Below, piece after piece: positions 1 through 6,941 of a stretch of 18,018 nt of DNA (positions within the stretch are counted from its first letter, which is position 1; each line of letters begins with the position of its first letter). Under the pieces are notes generated by a model. That model made no database searches. It worked only from the letters and a program-made list of their open reading frames with translations, and was not told the DNA's origin. A program made the translations under genes and the position numbers. The DNA is taken from the NCBI GenBank assembly GCA_964638245.1, contig CAZWZG010000051.1, positions 1-18,018 of the forward strand. The letters run 5' to 3'. Source of the DNA: CAZWZG01 sp964638245. GTDB taxonomy: Bacteria > Pseudomonadota > Alphaproteobacteria > Rhodobacterales > Rhodobacteraceae.

Positions 1-112
1 CGGGTGAGTAATAGTCGTGCAGCGTAGCGATGCCGCGGTCTTCCCAGATCTCTTTGGTGATCCCGATGATATAGTCGGGGAAATCCTTGAACTTGGGATC
101 GAAGCCTTTCAT
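1..112 (-). CDS. SnoaL/NTF2-like protein, N-terminal part (runs off window)
   Basis: Only the first 37 codons are inside the window, beginning ATGAAAGGC at 112. The translation opens MKGFDPKFKDFPDYIIGITK and continues to a segment ending LHDYYSP. The pattern of an N-terminal helix followed by (L)xxYYxP is how many SnoaL-like polyketide-cyclase/NTF2-fold proteins begin, so I call it that family. The start lies 5 bases after the stop of the LacI gene, so it is the next gene of the same minus-strand operon. It would be the third SnoaL-like protein of this locus, beside those at 3647-4138 and 6942-7937. The fold hosts cyclases, isomerases, dehydratases and non-enzymatic binders, so the function is open. 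Family call is moderate because only the beginning is visible. Confidence 0.6.
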   Translation of the reverse strand, partial: MKGFDPKFKDFPDYIIGITKEIWEDRGIATLHDYYSP

Positions 113-117
113 TGCAC

Positions 118-1131
118 TCACTGGGTCCATCCTTCGGGAATACGGGCCGACCCGCGCACGATCAGCGGGCCTTCAATTTCTGTTTTCTGGGTCGGGGCAC
201 CTGGCGTTTCGATCTGGCCCAGAATTGTGTCCACGGTTGCTTCGACCATCCGGTTCACAGGCTGGCGCACCGTCGTCAGGTCGTAGGCCGCCCATCCGGC
301 CTGAGGCACGTCGTCATATCCAATGATCGAGACGTCATCCGGGATCGACAGCCCGAGTTCGTTCCGGATCACGTCCATGACGGCAAAGGCCATGTGGTCG
401 TTGCCCACGAAAATGGCGTCCGGGTTGTGCTCGGCCATGATCGAGCGTGTGACCTCGGCGGCGATGTCGCGGTTGTACATGCCTTCGACGATGGCAACGG
501 GGGCCACTTCAAGCTGGGTCAGACCCATCTCGAACCCATAGCGGCGGTCGCGCCCGGTGGACGCGCCCTGCCAGCCCGCGACATGGGCGATGCGCGTGTG
601 CCCGGCGGCACAAAAGAATTCGGCAGCTTTGCGCCCGCCTTCAATATTGGCGGACGTCACCGTCGACAGGCCCGAGCCGTCCTGACCCCGGTTGAACATG
701 ACAACCGGGATGCCCGCAGCCGCGCAACGGTCTGTGAGCGAGTTGCTCATCCCCACGCTGGCCATGATGATCCCGTCCACACGATAATCCAGAAGCTCCT
801 GCACAACCTTGTCGACCTCGGCCTCGTCGTTGGAGGTCATGAAGATCAGGATGTGATAGCCTTGGTCCTGAAGCGCTTTGGACAGGCGTTCAATGGCCAC
901 CGGATAGAACTGGTTGTCGAGATAGGCGACCAGAAGGCCGATGATCCGGCTTTTGCCTGTGATCATCGCGCGTGCAATCGGGTTAGGGCGATAGCCCAGC
1001 TTTTCAGCGGCGTCTTTGACCTTCTCTGCCGTGGCCTTGGATGCGGATGCGCCGGGCGTGAACACCCGGCTGACCGCCGACTGGCTCACGCCCGCCATGC
1101 GGGCCACATCAAGAGAGGTCACCTTGCTCAT
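118..1131 (-). CDS. LacI-family transcriptional regulator
   Basis: A 337-residue protein, normal length for LacI/GalR regulators. Residues 5-24 form the N-terminal helix-turn-helix (SLDVARMAGVSQSAVSRVF). Residues 50-61 are the hinge-helix segment (NPIARAMITGKS), with Met where the minor-groove leucine usually stands. The rest is a periplasmic-binding-protein-like ligand domain that includes the typical stretch PDAIFVGNDHMAFAVMDVIR. Family members usually repress catabolic operons until a sugar-like inducer binds. The ATG overlaps the SDR stop as TAATG (1133-1129), so it is translated as part of the catabolic operon. Likely targets are the two palindromes at 6745-6762 and 6871-6888, which have the central CpG typical of LacI-family operators. 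Pairing of regulator and operator is inferred from position and motif type. Confidence 0.93.
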   Translation of the reverse strand: MSKVTSLDVARMAGVSQSAVSRVFTPGASASKATAEKVKDAAEKLGYRPNPIARAMITGKSRIIGLLVAYLDNQFYPVAIERLSKALQDQGYHILIFMTSNDEAEVDKVVQELLDYRVDGIIMASVGMSNSLTDRCAAAGIPVVMFNRGQDGSGLSTVTSANIEGGRKAAEFFCAAGHTRIAHVAGWQGASTGRDRRYGFEMGLTQLEVAPVAIVEGMYNRDIAAEVTRSIMAEHNPDAIFVGNDHMAFAVMDVIRNELGLSIPDDVSIIGYDDVPQAGWAAYDLTTVRQPVNRMVEATVDTILGQIETPGAPTQKTEIEGPLIVRGSARIPEGWTQ

Positions 1132-1907
1132 TAGTCCGCGGTCCAGCCTCCGTCGACCAATAGGGACGTGCCTGTGATAAGCGCGGCGGCGTCCGAAGCG
1201 AGGAACACGACAGACCCCATGATGTCTTCAACCTCGCCCACGCGGCCGAGCTTGATCTTTTCTTCGATCCAGGCGCGGCGTTCGGGGTTCTCGAAGGTCG
1301 ACGCGGTCAGAGCGGTGCGGATGAAGGTCGGCGCGATCGTGTTGATGCGGATCTTCATCGGGCCCCATTCGATGGCAAAGGCCTTGGTGAACCCTTCAAC
1401 GGCATGCTTGGCGCCGCAATAGACCGCGCGGTCGATGCCGCCGACATGGGCCATCTGCGAAGTTATGTTGATCAGGCTGCCGGGCTTGCCCGCCTCGATC
1501 AGGCCTTTCGCCACGGCGCGGGTCAAGAAGTAGGCGCCCTTGGTGTTCAGGTCGGCGACGGGGTCGTAATCCTCGTGCGTGGTCTCCAACGCAGGGCCGT
1601 GGCGGGCGAGGCCTGCGGAGTTGACGAGGATGTCGTAGGGGCCGGTTTCAGCGACTGCCGCTTCGGTCGCTTTGACGTCGGCCACGTCGAGCGTCATCGG
1701 CGTGGCTTTCCAGCCTTCGGCACGAATGTCGGAGGCAAGCTCTTCGAGCTTGTCGGCGCGGCGGGCAGCAAGGGTCACGTCAGCGCCCGCTTCGGCTAGG
1801 GCCACGGCGCAGGCCGCGCCAATGCCAGAGGAGGCGCCGGCGACCAGCGCGCGTTTGCCATCAAGACGGAAAGTTGGAGTGCGAGGGAGGGTCAATAGCC
1901 TGTCCAC
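1131..1907 (-). CDS. SDR-family NAD(P)-dependent oxidoreductase
   Basis: A classical short-chain dehydrogenase/reductase of 258 residues. The cofactor motif is GASSGIG (residues 24-30), followed by the NSAG motif (96-99, usually NNAG or NAAG). Asn121, Ser150, Tyr163 and Lys167 (YCGAK) form the catalytic tetrad, and the C-terminus has the family's TGTSLLVDGGW. Such enzymes interconvert an alcohol and a ketone. AARR after beta-2 would fit NADP, but this is weak evidence. The start is uncertain. The given frame opens with GTG at 1907, overlapping the VOC gene by 16 bases. A TTG at 1895 overlaps the VOC stop as TTGA and has AGGTGG 8 bases upstream, which suits the coupled junctions of this operon and would give 254 residues. 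Substrate unknown; the context suggests an oxidised sugar or polyol. Confidence 0.92.
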   Translation of the reverse strand: MDRLLTLPRTPTFRLDGKRALVAGASSGIGAACAVALAEAGADVTLAARRADKLEELASDIRAEGWKATPMTLDVADVKATEAAVAETGPYDILVNSAGLARHGPALETTHEDYDPVADLNTKGAYFLTRAVAKGLIEAGKPGSLINITSQMAHVGGIDRAVYCGAKHAVEGFTKAFAIEWGPMKIRINTIAPTFIRTALTASTFENPERRAWIEEKIKLGRVGEVEDIMGSVVFLASDAAALITGTSLLVDGGWTAD

Positions 1908-2314
1908 CTGAATTCATCGTTCGGCCCCAATGGGGCATGAGGGTTCCATGCCACTTCCCATATGTGCTCGTCGGGGTCAGTGAAATAGGCGATGTGCCCT
2001 CCCCAGAAGATGTCGTGAGGCTCCTTGAGGATGGTCGCCCCAGCGGCGCGCGCTGCATCGATGACCTCGGCCACTTCTGATTTCTCCCGAACATTGCAGG
2101 ACAACGTCATGGACCCCGACCCGCGCGGCAGGTCGCGGCCCATGTCTTTGGCGAGGTCTGCTCTTGGATAAAGGCCCAGTGTTGCGCCGAACAGATCGAA
2201 GGCGATAACGCCGTCCGGGCTGTCCACGCGCGTCCAGCCCAACGCCTCGTAAAAGGCCGCGGAGGCCGACGGGTTGTCGACGCCCAGCGTGATGAGATGG
2301 ACGCGTTGGCGCAT
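1892..2314 (-). CDS. VOC-fold (glyoxalase/bleomycin-resistance-like) protein
   Basis: A 140-residue single-module vicinal-oxygen-chelate protein. It opens MRQRVHLITLGVDNPSASAAFY, with His6 at the usual first metal-ligand position, and ends with AYFTDPDEHIWEVAWNP, whose Glu is the usual last ligand. The segment GHIAYFTDPDEHIWE is the familiar C-terminal beta-hairpin of the fold. Members bind a divalent metal and act as isomerases, epimerases, glyoxalases or dioxygenases; small homologues like this one are often uncharacterised. The ATG at 2314 overlaps the preceding gene's stop as TAATG, which fixes the start; the open frame upstream is only the shadow of the dehydrogenase gene. In this operon it may epimerise or isomerise an intermediate made by the dehydrogenases, which is inference. 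Confidence 0.87.
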   Translation of the reverse strand: MRQRVHLITLGVDNPSASAAFYEALGWTRVDSPDGVIAFDLFGATLGLYPRADLAKDMGRDLPRGSGSMTLSCNVREKSEVAEVIDAARAAGATILKEPHDIFWGGHIAYFTDPDEHIWEVAWNPHAPLGPNDEFRWTGY

Positions 2315-3642
2315 TACTCTGCCGCCTCGCGGTAAGGCGCGCCTTCGCCGTAGGGCACGTTGATGCCACCGTAGCGCCGGACGCGGACGTTGCATTGCTC
2401 GGCGTGGCCGACGAAGCCTTCGAGCATACACAGGCGCGAGCCGTATTCGCCGATCATCGTGGCCGCCTCGTCGGTGGTGACCTTTTGATAGCTGTGGGTT
2501 TTCAGGAACTTGCCGACCCAGAGACCGCCGGTGTAGCGCCCCGCCTTCTTGGTCGGAAGTGTATGGTTGGTACCGATGACCTTGTCGCCATTGGCGACGT
2601 TCGTGCGCGGCCCGAGGAACAGCGCGCCGTAGCTGTGCATGTTCTCAAGGTACCAGTCGTCGCGGTCGGTCATGACCTGGACGTGCTCGTAGGCCATGTC
2701 GTTGGCGACCTCGAGCATCTCTTCATGGGTGTCGCAGAGGATGATGTCGCCGTAATCCTCCCAGCTGACCTTTGCCGTGCCTGCGGTTGGCAGGATTTCG
2801 AGGATGCGCCCGATCTCGACCATGGTTTCTTCGGCGAGTTTCTTCGAGTTTGTGATCAGCGCGGCAGGGGAGTTGTAGCCATGTTCGGCCTGCCCCAAGA
2901 GGTCGGTCGCGACCATTTCAGCGTCAACGGTGTCGTCGGCGATGACCATGGTCTCGGTGGGACCGGCGAAGAGGTCGATGCCGACGCGGCCGTATAGCTG
3001 ACGCTTGGCTTCGGCGACGAAGGCGTTGCCGGGGCCGACGAGAAGGTGGACGGCATCGATGGTTTCGGTGCCGATGGCCATCGCGCCGACGGCCTGAATG
3101 CCGCCGAGCACGTAGATCTCATGGGCGCCGCCGAGGTGCATGGCGGCGATGACGGCCGGGTTCGGCTCGCCATTGAACGGCGGGGTGCAGGCGATGATGC
3201 GCGGCACACCGGCGACCGAAGCGGTGGCGACGGACATATGCGCCGAGGCGACCATCGGGAATTTGCCGCCGGGCACGTAGCAGCCGACCGATTGGACCGG
3301 AATGTTCTTGTGGCCAAGGATCACGCCGGGGAGGGTTTCAACCTCGATATCCACCATCGAGTCCCGCTGGGCCTGAGCGAAGTTGCGGACCTGTTCTTGC
3401 GCGAATTCGATGTCGGCCATTTCGCGGGGCGAGACCTTGGCGATGATGGCCTGGATTTCGTCTTCGCTCAGGCGGTAACTGTCGCGGTCGTATTTGTCGA
3501 ACTTGACGGCAAGCTCGCGGACGGCAGCGTCCCCGCGGGCTTCGATGTCTTTTAGCGTCGCTTCGACCGATGCGCGGACCTTGGCGTCGTCTTCGGCGCG
3601 CTCGGTTTCAGGTTTGCCGGATTTCAGGTGTTCAATCGTCAT
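2314..3642 (-). CDS. Histidinol dehydrogenase-family alcohol dehydrogenase (HisD/HpsN-like)
   Basis: A 442-residue protein of the histidinol dehydrogenase superfamily. Candidate zinc ligands are Gln251 and His254 (QAEHGYNSP), Asp353 (NGDKVIGTNH) and His413 (GHAEQ). The catalytic pair is Glu319-His320 (AYEH). GCYVPGG (120-126) and LVGPGN (201-206) belong to the NAD-binding lobes. HisD oxidises a primary alcohol through an aldehyde to a carboxylate with two NAD, and catabolic paralogues such as HpsN do the same on other alcohols. Its place among catabolic genes, not his genes, argues for such a paralogue. The ATG at 3642 has GGAGGAG 7 bases upstream and lies 4 bases after the SnoaL-like gene's stop, so the longer open frame upstream is not used. 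I infer two-step oxidation of a terminal hydroxyl; the substrate is not known. Confidence 0.9.
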   Translation of the reverse strand: MTIEHLKSGKPETERAEDDAKVRASVEATLKDIEARGDAAVRELAVKFDKYDRDSYRLSEDEIQAIIAKVSPREMADIEFAQEQVRNFAQAQRDSMVDIEVETLPGVILGHKNIPVQSVGCYVPGGKFPMVASAHMSVATASVAGVPRIIACTPPFNGEPNPAVIAAMHLGGAHEIYVLGGIQAVGAMAIGTETIDAVHLLVGPGNAFVAEAKRQLYGRVGIDLFAGPTETMVIADDTVDAEMVATDLLGQAEHGYNSPAALITNSKKLAEETMVEIGRILEILPTAGTAKVSWEDYGDIILCDTHEEMLEVANDMAYEHVQVMTDRDDWYLENMHSYGALFLGPRTNVANGDKVIGTNHTLPTKKAGRYTGGLWVGKFLKTHSYQKVTTDEAATMIGEYGSRLCMLEGFVGHAEQCNVRVRRYGGINVPYGEGAPYREAAE

Positions 3643-3646
3643 GCTG

Positions 3647-4138
3647 TTACTCCTCCGGAGCCGGTGGCGTCCTCTCGCCCCGGTCATATGCTTCGAAACC
3701 GTCGCCGTCGAAAACGTCCCGCCCGAGCTGATAGAGCACGTAGGCGAGGTCGACGGAAACGGGGTTATCGGCGATGCGGCCATCCTCAACGCGCCAAAAA
3801 TCCATGTAGGGGATTTTCACGCGCTTGCCGGTGGCCTCGATCCCCATGAAGGTGCCCGAATGCAGGGCATCGATGTAGCCGAAGCACGACGCCCAGTCGC
3901 CATCGGCCATGTAGTGTTCGGTGATATATTTGCGGTCGGTGAAGGCCGCCCGGATCGGCAGTTGCCAGTTGCGCCGGAACTCAGCCAAGCCATTCTTGGT
4001 ACCCGAGCCATAGTTGCCGCGCCATGTGAAGTCTTCCGTGAAATATGTGTCCATGTCGTTGGCGTTTTCGCCAAGCGCTTTTTCCATGGCTTTCACCACG
4101 CGCATGGTCTCGGCGGTCTTGGTGGCGTGGTCGGTCAT
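3647..4138 (-). CDS. SnoaL-like / NTF2-fold protein (ester cyclase-type)
   Basis: A 163-residue single-domain protein. The helix at 12-35 leads into YFTEDFTWRG, the strands 70-120 include SGTFMGIEATGKRVKI, and PYMDFWRVEDGRIADN is the strand-turn-strand seen in SnoaL-like polyketide cyclases. The last 40 residues, starting VSVDLAYVLYQLG, resemble the D(M/L)LHxLxQxG ending of the fused protein at 6942-7937. The ATG overlaps the GMC gene's stop as ATGA (4138-4135), so the two are translationally coupled. Related enzymes catalyse aldol-type cyclisation, isomerisation or dehydration through a general-base Asp/His pair. I cannot assign the residues here. Acting after the GMC enzyme on a keto product would be a sensible role, which is inference. 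Confidence 0.85.
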   Translation of the reverse strand: MTDHATKTAETMRVVKAMEKALGENANDMDTYFTEDFTWRGNYGSGTKNGLAEFRRNWQLPIRAAFTDRKYITEHYMADGDWASCFGYIDALHSGTFMGIEATGKRVKIPYMDFWRVEDGRIADNPVSVDLAYVLYQLGRDVFDGDGFEAYDRGERTPPAPEE

Positions 4139-5652
4139 GCGGCATCCTCTGCGATCATGTGACCGGCGCGGTGGCCGATCATCATGGATGGGGCGTTGGT
4201 GTTGTTGGATGTGATGGAGGGCATCACTGACGCGTCCGCGACCCAGAGTCCGTCTAGGCCGCGCACTTTGCAGCGGGGCGTGACGGGGGTGTCTTCCCCC
4301 ATCGCGAGCGTGCCAACCGGGTGGTAGGCGGTGCCGGCGCCGGCGCGGATGTAGTCGCGGGCTTGTTCGAAGGACTGGACGGCCTCGCCCGGGTGGGCTT
4401 CGGGAGCGCGATAGGGGCCGAAGTCGGCTTCCTGCATCAACGCGCGCAGGCGCAGCCAGCCTTTGGTCAGCGTGTCGAGATCGCTTTCGTCCTTGAAGAG
4501 TCCCAAGTCGATCTGCAGGCCGTCTTTGGTCATGTAAAGGCGGCCGCGCGACTTGGGGCGGCAGAGGCAGGCATCGGCGAAATAGCCGCGCCCGGTTGGG
4601 TATTTCTTGCCCGTCCAGTCGAGGAGGAACGGGATGAAATGGGATTGGATATCAGGCGGGCCACCGTCGTTTGCCGCGTTGAAGACCGCGCCGCCTTCGA
4701 CAGTGGGCGAGCCGAAAATACCCCGCCGCAAGAGCGCCCATTGCAGCGGTGCTGCTGCCCAGCGGTGGGCAAGGCTTGGGTCAAGGCCATAGCCCGAACC
4801 GGAGCCTTTGTAGAAGATCGCGGCACCGGGGTGGTCGTGCAGGTTGTCACCAACCCCGGGAAGGTCAGCCACCACATCGATGCCCGCCGCCTTGAGGTCG
4901 TCTGCCGGGCCTAGACCTGATCGCAGCATGATTTCGGGTGATCCGATGGACCCCGATGACAGGACAATACCTTTGCGCGCCCGCACGACAGTTCCGTCCG
5001 TGAAAATCACGCGGCGCGCAACACCGTTGACCACGCCGATGCGGTCGACTTGGTTATTCTGGAGCACCTGCACGCCTTTGGCCATGGCCGGACGCAGGAA
5101 AGCGTCGGCCGCCGACCAGCGACGGCCATTGCGCATGTTGAACCGAAAGACGCCCGCGCTTTCGCGTTCAGGATCGACCTTACCTTCGGGGTCATTTCCA
5201 CCCAGCAAGGTCGACAGGCTTTGTGTCAGAGGATGCGCGTTGTCGAAACGATCCGGGGTCGTGTGGCTTTCTACCTCTTCAAAGGCAGTGCGCACCTCAT
5301 CCCAGCCCCAGCCATCAAGGTTCCAGTCCCGGAAATCATCCGCCCTGCCCCGGAACCAGACCATCGAGTTGATCGAGCCAGACCCGCCGATCATCTTGCC
5401 CCGCGGGATACCAATGGCGCGCCCGCCCAACCCCTCTTGCGGGGTCGAGCGGTACTGCCAGTCGCGCGATTTCGTGCCCATCATCCAGACAAGGCCGAAG
5501 GGCATACGCACCAGCGGATACCGGTCAGACGGTCCCGCTTCGATCACAAGGATCGATCCGGCCTCTTTTGAGGCCAGTGCATGCGCAACGGCACAGCCCG
5601 CAGAGCCTGCGCCGATCACGACAAAATCGTATTCCCGCGTGGGAGAGGACAT
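4135..5652 (-). CDS. GMC-family FAD-dependent oxidoreductase (choline dehydrogenase-like)
   Basis: A 505-residue glucose-methanol-choline oxidoreductase. The FAD dinucleotide motif GAGSAG is at 14-19 and the adenosine-binding Glu is at 38 (VIEAG). GMC signature 1 lies at 79-99, including RGKMIGGSGSINSM, and SSGSIGSPEIMLRSG (232-246) is GMC signature 2. GVGDNLHDHP follows at 266-275. The catalytic His is His444 in YHPVGT and the partner is Asn486 in the terminal SNNTNAP motif. Such enzymes oxidise a primary or secondary alcohol to aldehyde or ketone, passing electrons to oxygen or a membrane acceptor. No signal peptide is seen, so it is cytoplasmic. It starts 3 bases after the ABC ATPase stop. 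With the SDR and HisD-like enzymes this operon has three oxidation steps on hydroxyl groups. Confidence 0.93.
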   Translation of the reverse strand: MSSPTREYDFVVIGAGSAGCAVAHALASKEAGSILVIEAGPSDRYPLVRMPFGLVWMMGTKSRDWQYRSTPQEGLGGRAIGIPRGKMIGGSGSINSMVWFRGRADDFRDWNLDGWGWDEVRTAFEEVESHTTPDRFDNAHPLTQSLSTLLGGNDPEGKVDPERESAGVFRFNMRNGRRWSAADAFLRPAMAKGVQVLQNNQVDRIGVVNGVARRVIFTDGTVVRARKGIVLSSGSIGSPEIMLRSGLGPADDLKAAGIDVVADLPGVGDNLHDHPGAAIFYKGSGSGYGLDPSLAHRWAAAPLQWALLRRGIFGSPTVEGGAVFNAANDGGPPDIQSHFIPFLLDWTGKKYPTGRGYFADACLCRPKSRGRLYMTKDGLQIDLGLFKDESDLDTLTKGWLRLRALMQEADFGPYRAPEAHPGEAVQSFEQARDYIRAGAGTAYHPVGTLAMGEDTPVTPRCKVRGLDGLWVADASVMPSITSNNTNAPSMMIGHRAGHMIAEDAA

Positions 5653-5655
5653 GCC

Positions 5656-6696
5656 TTAGATCCGTTCTCCGGATTTGGCGTCAAAGAGGTGGCAGATCGA
5701 TGCCGGGATCGATGCGGTCACCTTGTCGCCGATTTCAGCGCGGAATTCCTTGGGCGCTTTGACCGAGGCCATGCCGCCGCCTGCCTTGACTGTGACCATC
5801 GTCGCGTCCCCGAGCAGTTCAAGCGCGAAGACCTCGGAGTTCAGCTCACCGGTTTCAGCAAGCGAGGCATCCTCGGCGCGGTATCCAAGCGTGACCGGGC
5901 CATCGGGGCCTTGGAGGCCGGGGATCGAGATGTGGTCGCCAACGAAAGTACCGCCTTTCAACTCGCCTTCCAGCAGGTTCATCGCAGGGTTCCCGATGAA
6001 GCTGGCCACGAAGGTGTTCGCCGGGCGGTCATAGATTTCCGTGGGCGTGCCCATCTGCTGAACCTTGCCCTTGGACATGACGACCACGCGGTCGGCCAGC
6101 GTCATGGCTTCGATCTGGTCGTGCGTCACGTAAACGGTCGTGACCTTCAGCTCGTGGCTGAGGTTTTTGATTTGGGCGCGGGTCGAAACACGCAGTTTGG
6201 CGTCAAGGTTGGACAAGGGTTCGTCCATCAGGAAGACGTTGGGCTGGCGCACGATGGCACGGGCCAGGGCCACACGCTGACGCTGACCACCGGAGAGTTC
6301 GGCGGGGCGGCGGTGCAGGAATTCTTCAAGCTCGACCATATTGGCGGCACGCATGACCGCATCATTGTGCGTCGAAGGGTCCGTTTTGCGGACTTTCAGC
6401 GGGAAGCGGATGTTTTCGTAGACGGTCAGGTTCGGATAGAGCGCGTAGGATTGGAACACCATCGCCACGTCGCGGTCCTTGGGGTCCAGGTCGTTGACAC
6501 GCTTGCCGTCGATCAGGATGTCGCCTTCGGTGGCGTCTTCGAGCCCCGCGATCATCCGCATGGTTGTCGTCTTGCCGCAGCCCGAGGGGCCGAGAAGGAC
6601 GAGAAACTCCTGATCTGCAATCGTCAGATCGAATTTTTCGACCCCGACAAAGCTCCCCCAGCGCTTGGAAATGTTACGAAGCTGAACCTCGGCCAT
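5656..6696 (-). CDS. ABC transporter ATP-binding protein, MalK/UgpC type (sugar/polyol import)
   Basis: A 346-residue ATPase of a carbohydrate-uptake (CUT1) ABC importer. It shows Walker A GPSGCGKT (36-43), Q-loop Gln82, signature LSGGQRQRVALARAI (134-148), Walker B FLMDEPLSNLD (155-165) and the switch His192. A C-terminal regulatory TOBE-type domain covers roughly 235-346. It powers uptake of a sugar, polyol or glycerophosphate-like solute and is the first gene of the minus-strand operon. The ATG at 6696 has AGGGGG 6 bases upstream. No cognate permease or solute-binding protein is in the window; they may lie beyond the left end, or the ATPase may serve membrane proteins elsewhere. Transcription probably starts in the divergent region and is controlled by the palindromes there. 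Confidence 0.95.
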   Translation of the reverse strand: MAEVQLRNISKRWGSFVGVEKFDLTIADQEFLVLLGPSGCGKTTTMRMIAGLEDATEGDILIDGKRVNDLDPKDRDVAMVFQSYALYPNLTVYENIRFPLKVRKTDPSTHNDAVMRAANMVELEEFLHRRPAELSGGQRQRVALARAIVRQPNVFLMDEPLSNLDAKLRVSTRAQIKNLSHELKVTTVYVTHDQIEAMTLADRVVVMSKGKVQQMGTPTEIYDRPANTFVASFIGNPAMNLLEGELKGGTFVGDHISIPGLQGPDGPVTLGYRAEDASLAETGELNSEVFALELLGDATMVTVKAGGGMASVKAPKEFRAEIGDKVTASIPASICHLFDAKSGERI

Positions 6697-6721
6697 GAGC
6701 GACCCCCTGAATGTGTCCCGT

Positions 6722-6750
6722 TATGTATTTTTTCGCAGCTTGCCTTTGCA
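6722..6750 (-). promoter_or_regulatory. Candidate promoter of the block A catabolic operon
   Basis: Reading the minus strand, TGCAAA (6750-6745) and TACATA (6727-6722) are separated by exactly 17 bases and lie 25 bases before the ATPase start. The -35 match is poor, the -10 match fair. The -35 hexamer is the left half of the palindrome at 6745-6762, so a repressor bound there would block polymerase. The call rests on spacing and operator overlap, not on strong hexamers. Confidence 0.35.
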
Positions 6751-6762
6751 TACGTATGCAAA
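6745..6762. promoter_or_regulatory. LacI-type operator O1 (perfect 18-bp palindrome)
   Basis: TTTGCATACGTATGCAAA is a perfect 18-bp inverted repeat with central CG, the architecture of LacI/GalR-family operators. It lies in the divergent gap between the ABC ATPase gene and the two-domain SnoaL gene, 49 bases upstream of the ATPase start. The LacI gene of the same operon (118-1131) is the obvious candidate binder. A second copy lies at 6871-6888. Confidence 0.8.
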
Positions 6763-6870
6763 ACACTATCCGATTCCTTGCATCGCGCAACGGAAAATCT
6801 TCTGAGGGCCCTTTCTCGCGCCTTAGTGCGATGCAATTTCAGGCGTTTCTTGATCTCCACTTGCCATTTC

Positions 6871-6888
6871 GTTGCAAACGTATGCAAC
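6871..6888. promoter_or_regulatory. LacI-type operator O2 (near-perfect copy of O1)
   Basis: GTTGCAAACGTATGCAAC matches its own reverse complement at 16 of 18 positions, with one mismatched pair. It shares the core TTGCA-ACGTATGCAA with O1. The centres are 126 bp apart, close to 12 helical turns, so the two sites would face the same side of the DNA. It lies 53 bases before the GTG of the plus-strand SnoaL-fusion gene and probably controls that direction. Confidence 0.75.
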
Positions 6889-6941
6889 ATTTCTCCGACA
6901 GACGGGGAGAATCAAGGCCCCGAACCGGAAAGGGTCAGGAC

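Noticed and set aside
112..1134. Long open frame on the plus strand opposite the LacI gene (340 codons)
   Set aside because: Its protein is low-complexity, rich in His, Arg, Asp and Gly, with no domain, and mirrors the LacI codons; high GC leaves antisense frames open.
2314..3642. Naming the HisD-family gene hpsN (sulfopropanediol dehydrogenase)
   Set aside because: Family resemblance is real, but the companion sulfonate genes are absent and the neighbours are sugar-type, so the specific name is not supported.
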